From the NCBI GenBank assembly GCA_022385805.1, contig MU277675.1, positions 184,594 to 248,593 on the forward strand: DNA of 64,000 nt, written 5' to 3'. The DNA comes from Pilatotrama ljubarskyi (Eukaryota; Basidiomycota; Agaricomycetes; Polyporales; Polyporaceae). Below, in pieces: positions 1-17,568 of this stretch. The notes beneath the pieces were generated by a model. The model made no database searches. It saw nothing but the letters and a program-made list of their open reading frames with translations, and was not told where the DNA came from. A program made the translations under genes and the position numbers. Position 1 is the stretch's first letter. Each line of letters opens with the position of its first letter.

Positions 1-5427
<5,427 letters not shown>

Positions 5428-6784
5428 AGGAGCTGCCGGACGCCGGGCGAGTGAGAAGCCGAGTGAGGCAGGCGTACGTGCGTGAAGTAGTACGATGCGG
5501 TAATGGCGGCGGTCGGTGCACGGTGTTGGTGTTCGATGGTTGGCGTTTTCCCGTCTCGAAGACGATACCCCCGCGAACGAGGCCTCGGCGTCGCATGCCT
5601 CTCATACTCATAACTTCTATATCTACTCTATAGACTCCCCCACTCTCCGGACAGAATTGCGTACTCTCTCCGTATCTCCTGTGTACCACCACCCCACTCC
5701 ACCTCTCCTCGTCGTCACCGCTCTTAATTCCACCCGTTGTTCGCACCGCATACAGTCTAATTTCCTCTTCCCCGCCCGCCTCCGCCGAGTCCAGATGCGC
5801 GCGTCGCCTTCCGAATCCATGGACGTGGATTCGCACAGACTTAACCCCAGACGAACCCATTCGTAACGTACGCTGCTCCTATTGCCTTCGACATCTTCGA
5901 GTTCTAGCCTCGGCTCGACCGAGTACCTCTTCCGGTTGACACGCACATGCACGCTTATGTGCACGGGCCTTCGTTGTGCCCCGCCCTTCTTCCCCTCAAC
6001 CTGGTCTTCCGCTGCTAGCCATGATGATTTCCGCCGTTTCTCAGCCCGTGCTCCGCGTGGGCCGTTCGCCGACCTCCGCGGAACCGTGTCTGCGTGCCTG
6101 TGTGCCTGCATACGTACATACTCGAGCTCTTTCCGACGTGTTTATTATAGCTATGCTTGATGCGCCTGTTGCGACCTAGCATACTCTAGATGCGACGTCC
6201 CGTGCGCTGTGACGAACTTCACGACCCGTAGACTTGCTTAGATTATGCTCTAGCTACATAGACCTCCTGCAGATATTTATCCTGTGAATCGATCGTATCG
6301 TCCTCCGGGAACCATCAATGATAGTCATCTGGGGGGAGGTCCCTGCGGGTCTCAGTATGAAAGAGATGCCTCCGGCCCGGGAAGGTGTGCAAGAACTTGC
6401 AGTTACTCGCACGACAAGGACGACCGCGAGACACGATCACGTGTGTGCGAAACGAAACGCGTACTGCGAGTTCTGAGGATGCATATCCTCGCCGATGATA
6501 TTTGCAAGGTGATCTGGCATGGCAATGGCATACAAGGCATACTGCATACAGGACGACGCGTGATCTACTACATTTCAGGAGCCGTCATAAAGCATACACG
6601 GAAGAAAGCCGGGCATAGAGAATCAGAAAGGGGTGCATACTAACGCGCTCAGTCGAGCGAGGGGAGACGAGGAATGTGCAGTGCGTCGTAAAAAGTACAA
6701 TGGGGTGTCGTGACAGGGAGAGCGAGAGATAGCGGATGAAATGGCGAACAAAGAGGATAGAACAGACCACAAACGTCAGAGATG
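5428..6784. other. Intergenic region, 3' flanks of two convergent genes
   Basis: It holds the 3' side of the creA-like gene (+) and of the proline-rich gene (-). C/T-rich stretches occur around 5620-5780. I see no domain-bearing frame, RNA gene or repeat. Confidence 0.4.
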
Positions 6785-7579
6785 TCAGTGCTGCGGCGGT
6801 GCCGGGAATCGGAAGCCGCCGAATGAGTTCGACCTAGGCCGAGGACCACGGCGAGCTGTAGCGTTGGGGCGAGGCCTGGCAGAGGGTTGCGCGCCCAAAC
6901 GAGAATGCCCGTATGTGGGTGGCGCAGCGGGGGGAGGGATTGATGGACCAGCTGCCGACGGGGTTCGGTGGCGCGGTTGCTGTGGGAGCGGAGGCAACGG
7001 CGGGGCAGTCTCCGGAGAGTGTATAGGCGGCAGAGGCATGTTGCGGAACTTGGTGGATGGGGGGCGAGGAGGTAGGTTGGCCCGGTTCCGGACATTCCGG
7101 GACGGCGGAGGTGCTGGAGGCTCTGCCTTGGGGCGGTCCTTGGGGGGAGGGGGCGGAGGGGCCTGTTGGGTCAAGACACCGTGATGGCTATGGGAGTAGT
7201 GATGGCGCCAACGTGGTTCCAGTTGTGCCCAACGGCTGCCAGGGAAGGGTGGAGGTGCGGGATGAACCATCGAAACAGGGCGCTCTTGTTGAGGTAGAGA
7301 CCCGGACATATTTCTGCGCCGCCGCCACAGAGCGGTGAAGCTGGGTGATCGCTGGGGAGGCTGCTCGAACCACGGCGCGGGAGGGCAGTAGTTGAAGTCT
7401 TGCAGGCATTGGCGGGAGCAGAACTGGTCGAGCTTGTCCCGAGGTTGAAAAGGCAGGCCACAGCCCCCATACCTGCAGTAGGCTTTGGGCGGCTTCGGTG
7501 GTACTGCCTGCCAATGAGGCTGAGTAGGGATGTGGAGGAAACGCTTGACGCTATCCAGGTTTAGTGTTGGAGGAGCCAT
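6785..7579 (-). CDS. Proline-rich protein with an N-terminal Cys cluster, unknown function
   Basis: Single-exon frame of 264 residues, ATG at 7579-7577. Residues about 33-66 carry a Cys pattern that could bind zinc (CRYGGC, then FCSRQC, then NYC). The rest is proline-rich, with runs such as APPPPPPK, and basic towards the C-terminus. There is no signal peptide or membrane segment. I do not recognise the family; the Cys pattern resembles short FCS-like zinc ribbons, but that is inference. Coding status rests on an uninterrupted frame with a structured Cys cluster; composition alone could give such a frame in GC-rich DNA. Confidence 0.5.
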   Translation of the reverse strand: MAPPTLNLDSVKRFLHIPTQPHWQAVPPKPPKAYCRYGGCGLPFQPRDKLDQFCSRQCLQDFNYCPPAPWFEQPPQRSPSFTALWRRRRNMSGSLPQQERPVSMVHPAPPPFPGSRWAQLEPRWRHHYSHSHHGVLTQQAPPPPPPKDRPKAEPPAPPPSRNVRNRANLPPRPPSTKFRNMPLPPIHSPETAPPLPPLPQQPRHRTPSAAGPSIPPPAAPPTYGHSRLGAQPSARPRPNATARRGPRPRSNSFGGFRFPAPPQH

Positions 7580-9016
7580 ACTGCAGGTGGAAGTGGAAGA
7601 CGAAGCTGGGGCGTAGTCGCACCGTTCAATACAATGCGCTTTTATGCAAGGGGTTCAGAATCCAAGCGAAGCGAGAGGACAATGGACGATTTAACGCGTG
7701 CGACAGCCACAGCGATCAGGCAGCTTAGCCACAACTTGCCTGATCAAATGACTCTCATCCGGGCTGTCAGTCTCGGGAGTAAATCTTGCCTTGAGTGATT
7801 GTACCGTCGCTTGTCGCCAGATCGAACGCTGCAGGTGAGCCGTAATCCTGCTTTCAAAGTCGCCTCTGGTATGGAGTGCCCCATACCCAGCGTGGTATCG
7901 CTGTCGGCTGACCTTCTCGACCTCGCATCCGAGGAGGCGTCTGGAATGAGCCACTCATGTGCGAGACGAGAAGTGAAAGCAGCCATACGCGCTACCTGCC
8001 CTCTACTACTAACCGGCCTCCGGTCACGGGCTACTCATCAGCTACCGTTTGTTCTGGCTACCATCCATGCATGGAGCAAAGACGAACAAGTCATTTATTA
8101 CCTGCAAATGCCATGGCAAGTGGACTCAGCACTCGTGACGGTGTGTGCATCGGCGATCGGACCCTCGCATCGGCTGAAACGCAAGATCAGAGTTCAAGAG
8201 CAAGGAGTTCATCTGATACAGCATGGGGAAGGTTACACGGTACCTGAGATGCCGCTATCCAGCTCAGAGCAGACGCCGGCTGCCTGAAGACATTACAACT
8301 TGAATGGGGTTGCTCTTGCAGCAAGCGAGCCAGCCATTCAGAGGCGCCAGTACCGTTACATGCGGTTATCACGGCTCCCAGTTGTTAGAGTGAATACCGA
8401 GTCAATGACAGAGGGCAAAGCGACCAGAAATGCAGGTCGTGAGGTAGGCCACTGGCCCTTGGGACAGCATATGAGAGGAGATAGCGGATGGTTGCGCGAG
8501 AAAAAAGACGTACGTCGATGCTGGAATGCATCGGCATCGCCGAACCTTGAGCCTCATGCGACATGGCGGGACAAGGCTCTGGTAGGGATCTAAACAGAAA
8601 GCACCCTCTCGTGATCGAGGCGCCAGCTCAGGGTTGCGCGGTTGCTTTGGGCACAGGCCTGCAAGTTCAAGCGGCGATATATGACATGCTGCAACAATAC
8701 AGAGTAGCCAGATATCGAAGTGGTCAGCCGGCAGCGACGTCTAGGTGATGCGGGAAACATAGCGTTGGGCACTTGTAGGTTCGTTCAGTCACAAATAATC
8801 AGTGGTCTTGGATCATGAGCGCTTATATATGACGAGCTTGACGCGTGACGTCTTAAGTACCGCCTACTCAGGAATGCTATACCACGCCCCACGACCTGTA
8901 TATGATGCATCGAGGTCCGCAGCGAAGAGTCAAAATTGCGATGTAATGCCTACCCTACCTAATACAATCTGCCACGAGCGTATGATACTACAGAGACACA
9001 TCTAATCCGGGAATCG
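7580..9016. other. Intergenic region without a supported gene
   Basis: About 1.4 kb between the start of the proline-rich gene (-) and the stop of the deoxyhypusine hydroxylase gene (-). Frames up to 162 codons occur, but none shows a motif or a believable exon structure. Confidence 0.4.
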
Positions 9017-10250
9017 TTAAGCATCGACAGCCTGCTCCTTAGCGGCATCATCCAATCCGTTAGCATACTGGAATTGATCCGAATTCTCATACTACGGCGA
9101 AGGTCAGCGAGCAGCGGGCAGCTGAGAGAGATACCGGTACGTACCTCCCACATATCAATGGCAACCTGACAACTCTCCCGGACGACACGCGGCGCATCAG
9201 GCCTCGCCATATACTCCTTGAGGAACGGCAGGACCTCGGGCGTCGCGATTCCGCCCAGAGCTTCAGCCGCTTCGTGTCTGACCATATCAGACTCCTGCTG
9301 ATTCTGCAGGACGGAGAGAAGCGCGGGGACGGAGTGAGTGGAGAGAAGCTGGCCAAAGACGAACGCGATCTCGTGCTTGAAGAGAGCGCTCTCGTCCGTG
9401 AAGCCTGCTGCGAGCGCATCAACGGCCGCGGGGGTGCCTATATTTCTGAGGGCGAACATGGCGCGATAGCGCTCGAAGAGGGGGAGAGAGGTATCGAGGA
9501 GGGTAACCCTGAGCTTGGCGATGTTTTCTGGAGATACGTCTTCCGGCGCTGCCTTCCCGGCGAGGAGACCGGAGGTAGGCGGAGCGGGGTCAATGGAGGT
9601 ATACGTCCTACACGTCCGTCCGTCAGTTGAAGGATGATTTTATAGAAAGGGGGATAACGTACTGCTCAGCAGCTTTTGCGGTGGACTCCCAGTGCCTCTT
9701 GCCTTCCTCCGAGTTGTCCCATTCGATCTTCGCGAGAGCAATCTCGCATGTCTCTCGGACGCAACGCTCAGGATCGTTCAAGTATCTTCTCAGGACATCC
9801 GTGGACGATGTTGAAGAGATGGCACCCAATGCTTCAGCCGCCTATCATTTCAGCGGAAATGGCATTAGCACCATAGACTTTGTCTTCCGGAAAGCATGAC
9901 TTACGAACCTCATGGCGGACCATCGGATCCTCCTTCTCATTCGCAAGAACATTCTCCAGCACCGGTAGAGCCCTCGTGTTCTTCATCTGCCCTAGGCAGT
10001 ATGCGAGCTCATGCTTGAGCAACGCACTCTCGTCCGCGAAGCCTTTGCAGCCGAGTCTTGATGAGCTCCCATACCCGATCACCGTACAAGACTACTCACC
10101 CTTTGAGATGATGTCAACCGCATCGTCGCTCTTAAGCGCCTTGAGCGTAAAAAGAGCCCTGAATCTGTTGTGCAGTGGTACATTGCCCGAGGTGTTGAGC
10201 AGGGCGGCCTCGAGGGCGGCGAGGGACGAGGAGGACGCTTCAGCCACCAT
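9017..10250 (-). CDS. LIA1: Deoxyhypusine hydroxylase (HEAT-repeat di-iron enzyme)
   Basis: Catalyses the last step of hypusine formation on eIF5A, hydroxylating deoxyhypusine in the cytosol with a di-iron centre. Five exons on the minus strand, phase checked: 10250-10100, 10042-9909, 9841-9663, 9607-9145, 9091-9017, for 333 residues, matching the usual size. The ATG opens MVAEASSSS. Eight HEAT-like repeats form two halves; each half has the paired His-Glu metal ligands, in [12 protein letters not shown] and [12 protein letters not shown] (first half) and [12 protein letters not shown] and [12 protein letters not shown] (second half). The C-terminus is the family's [13 protein letters not shown]. 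All four HE pairs are present, so the enzyme should be active. It is divergent from MRT4, with 235 bp between the two ATGs. Confidence 0.95.
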
Positions 10251-10485
10251 GGCGGTAACGAGCAAAGATTAGAGATTAGATTGAGCGCTTACCCCGAGAT
10301 CGGTTCAGGAAGGAAATTTTGGAGATTAGATCAAAGACGCCCTCGATCGGCGCGCGCTTGCCTCGCCTTCGAGTCCCAAAGTCTCGCGGAGGACCTGGGG
10401 CCGCTGCACTCGTTCTCGCTCTCGTCGTCGTCTCTTCTTGGCCTGGATACCTCCTGTTTGCTCCATCAGATCTTAATCCGTTAAT
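10251..10485. promoter_or_regulatory. Shared divergent promoter, LIA1 / MRT4
   Basis: These 235 bp separate the start codons of two divergent translation-related genes (eIF5A hypusination and 60S assembly). The spacer must contain both promoters and both 5' leaders. No TATA box is obvious, as expected for housekeeping genes; co-regulation is inference from the arrangement. Confidence 0.45.
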
Positions 10486-11402
10486 ATGCCCAAATCGAAA
10501 CGTGCCAAAATCGGTAAGGACCGTTTGGTGCATGTCCTATGGCAGGTGAATTGACGGCGGTGTTAGTATCCTTGACCAAGGTCGCGAAGAAGACGAGAGA
10601 GCAGAAAAATGCACTCCTTCAGGAGGTACGCCGATGCATCGTTTGCTACTCATACATAAGGCTCATCTTACCAGGTCCAAGAAAATGCCGATAAATGGCA
10701 GTACTGCTGGTTGTTCGAGGTGGGCAACATGCGGAATGCGCACCTGAAGACTGTCCGGAGATTATGGAAAGAGTGCGTCCTACCCAACAAAGGTGACCCA
10801 TCGTCTACTAACGGGACTGCGACATCAGCACCGCGCGGATATTCTTTGGCCGGGGAGCTGTCATGGCAAAAGCACTAGGCACGACGCCCGAACAAGAGCA
10901 CCGGCTCGGCCTGCACAAGCTCGCGCAACAAATAAAAGGCCAAGTCGGGCTCTTCTTCACCGACTCTCCCCCGACCGAGGTCCTCGAGTGGTTCGCCGAC
11001 TTTCAGCAGCCCGACTTCGCGCGGACAGGCAACACCGCCTCGCGCACCGTCATCCTCCCTGCGGGCCCCGTTATGCAGCAGCACTCGACCCCCCCGGAGC
11101 CGTTCCCCCACAACGAGGAGCCGCAGCTGCGCAAGCTCGGCCTGCGGACGCGCATGGAGCGCGGCGTGCCGACGCTCGACGTCCCGCATACAGTGTGCGA
11201 GAAGGGCAAGACTATCACGCCGGAGCAGGCGCAGCTGCTTAAGCTCGTCGGCATCAAGATGGTCACGTTCAGGGTCGGGCTGAGGGCGCGGTGGGAGGCG
11301 GCGACCGGGGAGGTTGTCCAGATTGAGGGCCAGGAGATTGAGGCGCACGAGGAGGGCGCGGAGGAGGAGGTCCAGGAGGACGCAGAGGTGATGAGCGAGT
11401 GA
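10486..11402 (+). CDS. MRT4: Ribosome assembly factor MRT4 (uL10/P0-like)
   Basis: Nucleolar placeholder for stalk protein P0 on pre-60S ribosomes, exchanged for P0 late in maturation. Four exons, phase checked: 10486-10513, 10567-10625, 10675-10772, 10829-11402, 252 residues. The start MPKSKRAKI followed by VSLTKVAKKTREQKNAL is diagnostic, as are YCWLFEVGNMRNAHLKTVR, RIFFGRGAVMAKALG and GPVMQQHSTPPEPFPHNEEP. An acidic Glu-rich tail ends the protein. The junction between exons 3 and 4 gives KDTARIFF, one residue longer than in some orthologues, so that acceptor could be slightly misplaced. The 3' end converges on the AsaB-like gene, 169 bp away. Confidence 0.93.
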
Positions 11403-11571
11403 TGTGTATGATCTCTTTTTGCGTTGTGCTTTCTGTCGTATTCTGCCATTCTGTCACTACCCGCATATACAGGTTTCTCCGGGATGACCATCCAGGCTCC
11501 GAAGAGCTTCCATCAGGCAAGATCTCATGCATATCGTACAGCAACGCGACAGAGGTGCTCGCACATTCGGC

Positions 11572-12535
11572 TTACTCCGCGTCAAACACAAACGCCCTAA
11601 CCTCAATCGACTGCCTATGCGGGGCGTCGGTTGGGCTCGTCTGGTCCCAAAACGCCGAATGCGGCGTCAACCGCGCCCTATCCGTCTCCGAGTCGAAGCA
11701 CTTGATGAGCGTCACCTCCTCCGGGGTCTGCTGCGCGAGGTGCCACCAGCGGTGCGCGGGGTTGTACCGCACGCTGAACGTCGCGCCCTCGCGGTCGGGA
11801 TAGAGGTAGCGAACGGGGACGAGGTCCGCCTTCTCGTCGAGGCTGCGCCAATCCCCGACCGCGAGCGGCTTGTGGAAGACGGGGTTCGCGATGGGTCGCC
11901 AGACGTTGATGAGGCGCACGCGCGATTGGAGGAGACGGTCAGCGTCGGCGCCGAGCAGCTGCCGGACGCGCTTCACGGACGCTTCGTAGGTCTGGTCTAT
12001 GTGCACGCGTTCCTGCCGCACGCCCGAATTAGATGAGGAGCGAGCAATGCGCATCGGGGAAGAAAACGTACCACAGGGCCACGCTGCTGGTTCCGAGGGA
12101 GCGTACCGTCCTTCTCTGGATGACGCCTACCGTCCGATGCGTCAATATGCAGTCCCGGCGACGACATCTCCAATTCGCGAACCTGATAGTGTGGTCGAAG
12201 ATGAAGACCCGCTTTCCGCCAGTGACGTCCTTCAACAACTCCTCGATCTCCTTATAGTACCCCGTCTTGATCGCGCCGTCGTCCACGAACTCCTTCTCCG
12301 CGCTCACATGGCGCACGAACTGGAACCCGTGCACGTCGAGGCTGAACTCGTCCTCGCGCCCGCGCGCGTCGTGCACCACGACCGCGCGTGGGTCGTCGCC
12401 GAGGTTGTGGTCGGGCTTGCCGGGAGGAGTGCCGTATATATACCGGTAGGGAGCCTCGTTCGGGTCCCCAAGCGGTGCGTAGTAGTTGAGCGTCGTCGGG
12501 ACGTCGTGCGGGGTGAGCACTGATTCAATGGCCAT
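11572..12535 (-). CDS. AsaB/CmcJ-family Fe(II)/2-oxoglutarate-like oxygenase, one junction unresolved
   Basis: The family holds fungal hydroxylase/desaturases of secondary metabolism (AsaB of aspergillic acid synthesis) and the cephamycin CmcJ protein. Exon 1 is 12535-12183 (MAIESVLTPHDV to FDHTIR). The last exon is 12012-11572 and opens ERVHIDQTY, the family's HxD metal motif; a distal His lies in RWWHLAQQ. The middle exon, ending at 12072, reads RGPV in the frame that joins correctly to RVHID. Exon 1 leaves two bases at its GT donor, but the acceptors available for the middle exon (start 12115 or 12113) do not restore that frame. So either an unusual splice is used or one base has been lost or gained. 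Family call is firm; integrity is not. Confidence 0.72.
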
Positions 12536-14223
12536 GGTGGGCACAGTGCGAGATACGTGCGACTGCGAATGCCCTAGGTCAGCTATATATCGGACCTCCA
12601 GCGTGTATTTGGCTTGCCACCGAACCCGAAGCTCACTAAGCAGAGTGTATATTAAGACTTTAGATGGGACCAAGTACTTCTTAACTTCGTTTCTCTCGCC
12701 CGTAAGTATAAGGCTCATCCTGGTAGTATGCCCCTGCAAAGAGGGCCCAGTGCCGTCATGTAATCCGTGGCTTGCGCAATCGTTCCCATGGGCAGCAAGT
12801 GGGCGTCGTCACATGGACTGTGGCATCTTCGCAGAAATCGAGCTCAACCTCCTGATTCCTATGGTAAGAGATCCTGCAGCATCGATGAATTAGAGCCAGT
12901 ATTCTAAACGAAACCACAAAACAAGGGCATCCCGCGAGACTCTACGCCATGCTTGAGTATATCACCTCACGCGCTCGTAGCCGATCATCTGGCCACACAA
13001 CTGCCGGTTCAGAGGAGGTATGTGCCTGTGTGCACTGCCAGGCTTTAGATCGCATGGAAAGCATGGTCCAGAGTATTGCAAGTCGGAGAAGTTCAGTACG
13101 GAAGCCAAAGGCCGAGGCGGGCGGCAACTCCGCTTCGGGCGCGTGAGGGCGCGTGCGTGACTTCACTGTGACATAACGTGTCCCAGGGCGTGACCTCACG
13201 CGTCTTCGTCCGCGTCGGAATCGCGTCAAGTTCTGCTCGAACCCCGGATCCCCTTCGTATCCAGAGGCGCCTTTCTCACAAACTTCATATGTCCACCGGA
13301 TGTACGTGCGCGCATTTCGGCTTTACGAGGCAGCATTTCCTTGTTTGTGCCGGTGAGTGCCTACGCCGGAAAGAGTGCATAAGTGCGGTATGTGATGCTA
13401 GGCTGCCATCCTTGAACTTCGGTCCCGGCGAGCGGCTGGGGGGCACGATCTGTGGCTTCAAGAGGCCCTGAACCGATCGTTCCTGTCAACGCGCTCGGTG
13501 TCTTTGGACTCGTCGAGCAGCCTGTCTGGCTCGGCTCCGATTAGCGCGGTTATAGGTTCATCTTACTGGGGATTCGCAACGGGATCCAATACGGCGACCT
13601 ACCGACCGGCACCGCGCGCAGAGCGTACGGCAATTTCAAGGCGGCTGGTATAGCAGACACACCGCATGGACGTTACTTAACGTCCGCACCACCGGCTGCA
13701 GTGTCAAGAGATGTCCACGAGCACGCCAGAGAAAGGAAGGGTTGTCGTCGGTGCAAACGATCGCTGTCACAGAAGATTCTTTGCCCGAAAAGGCTGCGAT
13801 CTGGACGTCCCATTCAGGAAGACACCGGCGAATATGCTGCCCTTTGCCTGATGGCCCCGACACTGTCCTGCGAGCACCGACTAGCCCCTGCGTGCTCTTC
13901 TGCTCAAGTCACGCACGCCTCACAGACGCTTACCTTCTCCCTCGATCACATCCTACCGAGCGCCGCAGTGGCCGACGATGTCCGTTTTGGTCGCGCGGGG
14001 TCCCGAATAGGACGTGCAGGATCCTTCCAAGGGTCGATCATGGACGTCGACACAGCACAACTGTGCAACGAACATGGAGCCCTTCGCTCGATCGCCCTCA
14101 TAAGCCGCGGTTCATTTCACGCCCTGTCCCGTTGACTCCCCGCCCCTCCATCCACCCTCCTCCAACGATACCCTTGTCTCGCGATACCCTCGAGTGCAGC
14201 CCACCCCAGCCGTCCGACCCAAC
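12536..14223. other. Intergenic region, no gene supported
   Basis: About 1.7 kb between divergent gene starts (AsaB-like on minus, DUF6534 on plus). Frames up to 167 codons are present around 13.7-14.2 kb but have no domain; the last 100 bp are C/T-rich and lead into the ATG at 14224. Confidence 0.4.
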
Positions 14224-15929
14224 ATGCCTTCCCCGGCCGCCCTAACGTGCTCATTCACTCTACCGCACGGCTAAAGCGCGTACTGACTTCGTCATCCAGA
14301 TACGGCCCCATTTTTGTGGGCGTCGTCTTCAACATTCTCCTCTATGGAATCATGATCACGCAAACATTCCTATATTTCACAGTTTACAAAAAGTGAGCGT
14401 GCAAACAGCCTTACTGAGCAGCATCTTAACCCGAGACTATTCAGGGATCGCCTCTGGATGAAGTTATTCGTGAGTCGCTCCTTGCTGATCCGAGCTGGCT
14501 ACCATGCAAATCAGAGTCACTGACTTTCCGTAGGTAGCGCTTCTCTTCATATGCGACACCGTCAACTGCGCTTTTGATATAACGTTCTTATACGTTCCTC
14601 TGGTCAACAACTTCGGTATGTCTCAATATTGTGCTCGATATTGCGAGAGAATGACATCAGCATCCATGGCAGGAAATCCCTCCTCTCTGATGTATGCGAG
14701 CTGGGGTGAGTCTATATAGCAGGTGGAACCGTGCAAAGCAGTTGACGCAGTTCATGTCAGTGTTCGCGACAGGTCTGTAATCCATTTCGAGACGAGTGTG
14801 TTCTGGACGGCTAACCCACACGACTGCCCGTAGACCCAGTGATGACGGTTAGTAACGCCCAGCCATACATCCACGCCATTGTCTCACTTACCCGCGTCTC
14901 AGGCATTGATTGGGAGCTTGACCCAATGTTTCTTCGCTTGGCGGGTGAACGTCCTCACACATAGCATCCCAGCTGTGATCTTCATCACATTCTGCGCGCT
15001 GACCCAGCTCTGTGAGTCCGCACCATATGAGAAAACGCAGTGCATTGGCGTACTGAGAGTTTCATTAGGCGGCGGTTTGGGAACGTCCATCGCTGTGGGC
15101 ATGATCCCGGAGTTCGTCCACTTCCAGAAGTTCGAGATCATTGTCATCGTATGGCTTGCATTTTCTGCGGTCGCCGACTGTGCTATTACCATCGCTCTGG
15201 TCTGGCATCTGGTGAGCAAGCTCGCGTGCGGCCGCCATGCCTCTTCTAAAATATTGCACGGCAGCGCAAACACAAGACAGGGTTTGCCGCTACAGATGAT
15301 ATCGTGAACAGGATCATCCGCCGTAAGTTAGCTCTCATATATTCAAATGTACCTGTCTCTGATGAAACGAGACGCTGCGATCCATTCTCAGTGACCGTCC
15401 AGACTGGCCTAATCACTGCCTTGTGCGCTGTCATTGACCTCGTCCTCTTCCTTGCGACCGTGAGTCGACTACCTTTACGCAATGCACTGCCCTCACACCT
15501 CGCAATTAGCCCTCCGGACTCCACCTGGTCTTCAACCTTCCGCTTTCGAAGCTGTACACGAATTCCTTGATGTCCAGCTTGAACTCACGGGCCGGTTGGA
15601 GATATGGCACCGGAAACGGAGAGACGACTACCGACGACATGACCCGGACCGACCGCAACAAGCACATGAACGCCCGAGGGGAGACTAGCCGACGGGTCAG
15701 CATGATGGTACATTAGTACTTGCTGCGGAAAGCGGTATTGAAGGGCTGACTGATATCGTGCACGCAGACTCCGAACCAAGTCTACATCGATGTCGAATCC
15801 CACGAAATGGTCGACGTTCTCGATAGCAAAGCCCGTCCATCGGAGTCGGGCATGGACGACATGCCGAACAGACTGTACAGCGAGAAGGGAGGGAAGCTGA
15901 GCGTGGCGGGCACGTCGGACTCGCTCTAG
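14224..15929 (+). CDS. DUF6534 seven-helix membrane protein
   Basis: Integral membrane protein of a large Agaricomycete family of unknown role. Thirteen exons, phase checked: 14224-14246, 14300-14392, 14445-14469, 14534-14615, 14673-14705, 14761-14772, 14834-14847, 14903-15011, 15069-15211, 15265-15322, 15392-15459, 15510-15695, 15768-15929; 335 residues. The N-terminus has YGPIFVGVVFNILLYG (TM1), then KDRLWMKLFVALLFICDTVN, the family landmark around TM2, and several further hydrophobic spans (for example AVIFITFCALTQL, IIVIVWLAFSAVADCA, GLITALCAVIDLVLFLA). The tail is hydrophilic and probably cytosolic. Two exons are only 12 and 14 nt, so automatic gene finders are likely to break this gene. 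Confidence 0.88.
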
Positions 15930-16462
15930 GTGGAGAGCTGGTACCCCAGGGTCGGCTCTTCTGCCGCGGGTCATATTGTGTGGAGGCGCAACTCTAGTTT
16001 CCTACTCTTCGTCCGTCGGTTTTGACATCAACTCTCTTGTCTCCGATTTTGGGTCATTCTACCTGTATCCATAGCCTATGTCGACAATTTTCCTAGAAGC
16101 GATGTTCTGGCGCTGCCCACGTATGATAGCAGAGGGTCAGACCACTCGACCTGGATGGATTGAGTCCCACCGACGATTGCGTTCATACTTGGAGGCAACA
16201 TTGGGCGCTTGCACCGCGAACACTGCAGCGCCGCCTGCGGCAATTTGAATATGAAGCTAGCGCGGCTCGCATTCGCTGTTCCAAGTAGTCCAAGTCCATC
16301 ACCATGGTCTCGCATTTTGCAAATAGAAAACCCTAAGCGCATCGACGCGGGCAGTGCGCTGCTGGGTCGATCATCCGTACGCAACGCCTTGCTGTTCCGT
16401 TTGTCTGCGTTATCAAGTTCGTCCGAAGACGTGGCCCAAAAACACCGCCGTTCTCTGCAAGC
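15930..16462. other. Intergenic region
   Basis: 533 bp between two plus-strand genes. I see no conserved frame or RNA; it must contain the terminator of the DUF6534 gene and the promoter of the next gene. Confidence 0.4.
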
Positions 16463-17348
16463 ATGCTCCCTTTGGCCTTCTTCCTGCCCTTGAGCCTCCT
16501 AGGCGTGACTGCCGCGTCCTCATTTGACGTGTTTTACGCGAGGCAGAACCCGGCAGACGACCCAAATAGGACGCCGAGTCCTCCTATAACGAGCCCCGCT
16601 CACTCAGACAGGTGGACGACGCTCGAGGTGCAGACCGTAACCTGGTATGTGCACCATTTGTCTCGCCACAACTGGTCGTAGGACTGACGCTGATGCTCGA
16701 TCCAACTTTCGAAAACAGGGACAATATCGGTCTCAATGTTACGGGCTTGAAGGGAACGTTGCTGCTTGGTTATGTGTGGGAGAACACTACCAGGACAGTG
16801 TGGAAAGGTGCATACTGGGTCACCCAGCCCGAGCAGCGCCTCGTATTTGTGACTGAGCATCCTCGCACAGACCAGCCTCTTGCGAGCAATTTCGCCTTGT
16901 CCGATGGCGCCGTGAACGTCATCCTGCCGGACGTGCCTTCCGCAGATGACTACATCTTAATTCGTATGTCGCGCGAGTGCCTCATCACGTCGCGCTCGCA
17001 CACGCACACGCATACTGATGCTCATTGTCCACTGCAGTCCTCGGCGACATGCACAATCTAAGCCCCCTCTTCGCCGTCCTGGGTACGGACAACGGCCTCG
17101 CGACGACCGTTCCCCCTGCGACCCTCCCTCCTCAGACAATGGCCACACCATCCGCTACGATCACCGCGACGAGCGTAGTGTCGACCATAGCCGGAAGCCA
17201 GACCTCGGCTTCCATTTCAACTTCGTCTGGTACGGATCCTTCTCCCACGAGCAAACCCAACGGTGTTGTAGAGAGGGAATTCGGAGCTGTGACTGCGGCA
17301 GTCCTATGCATCGGGGGGTCAGCCGTCGTGGGATTCTTGGCGATGTAG
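16463..17348 (+). CDS. Secreted KRE9/KNH-like, Ser/Thr-rich, probably GPI-anchored surface protein
   Basis: Three exons, phase checked: 16463-16644, 16719-16963, 17038-17348; 245 residues. The start MLPLAFFLPLSLLGVTAAS is a signal peptide. The middle part follows the Kre9/KNH N-terminal domain pattern: WTTLEVQTVTW, LLLGYVWEN, LASNFALSDGAVNVILPDV, then DDYILILLGDMHNLSPLF. A Ser/Thr-rich stalk (SASISTSSGTDPSP) precedes a hydrophobic C-terminal helix (GAVTAAVLCIGGSAVVGFLAM) with no basic tail, which suggests a GPI signal. In yeast, Kre9/Knh1 act in cell-wall beta-1,6-glucan assembly; most basidiomycete relatives are uncharacterised, so a wall role is inference. Confidence 0.78.
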
Positions 17349-17543
17349 GCTTTCGTATCTGTAGCACTGTGCTATCTCCATGTTCCCTTGCGAGGGCTTG
17401 CGAGCATGGCATGACTATGAGAACGATCCGATTGCACGAAGCACCGCCCTGCACGGTCAATACAGCCAGATCAAACGCTTTCAAAATAAGTTGAAAGACT
17501 CGGCGAGAGCGTCCCTGGGCACTCTGTTGTGACGGGGAGGATG

Positions 17544-17549
17544 AAAAAA
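17544..17549 (-). terminator. Pol III terminator of tRNA-Gly
   Basis: A run of six T on the minus strand, 20 bp after the tRNA 3' end, is a standard RNA polymerase III stop signal. Confidence 0.7.
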
Positions 17550-17568
17550 TAACAACTGTCACACAAAC

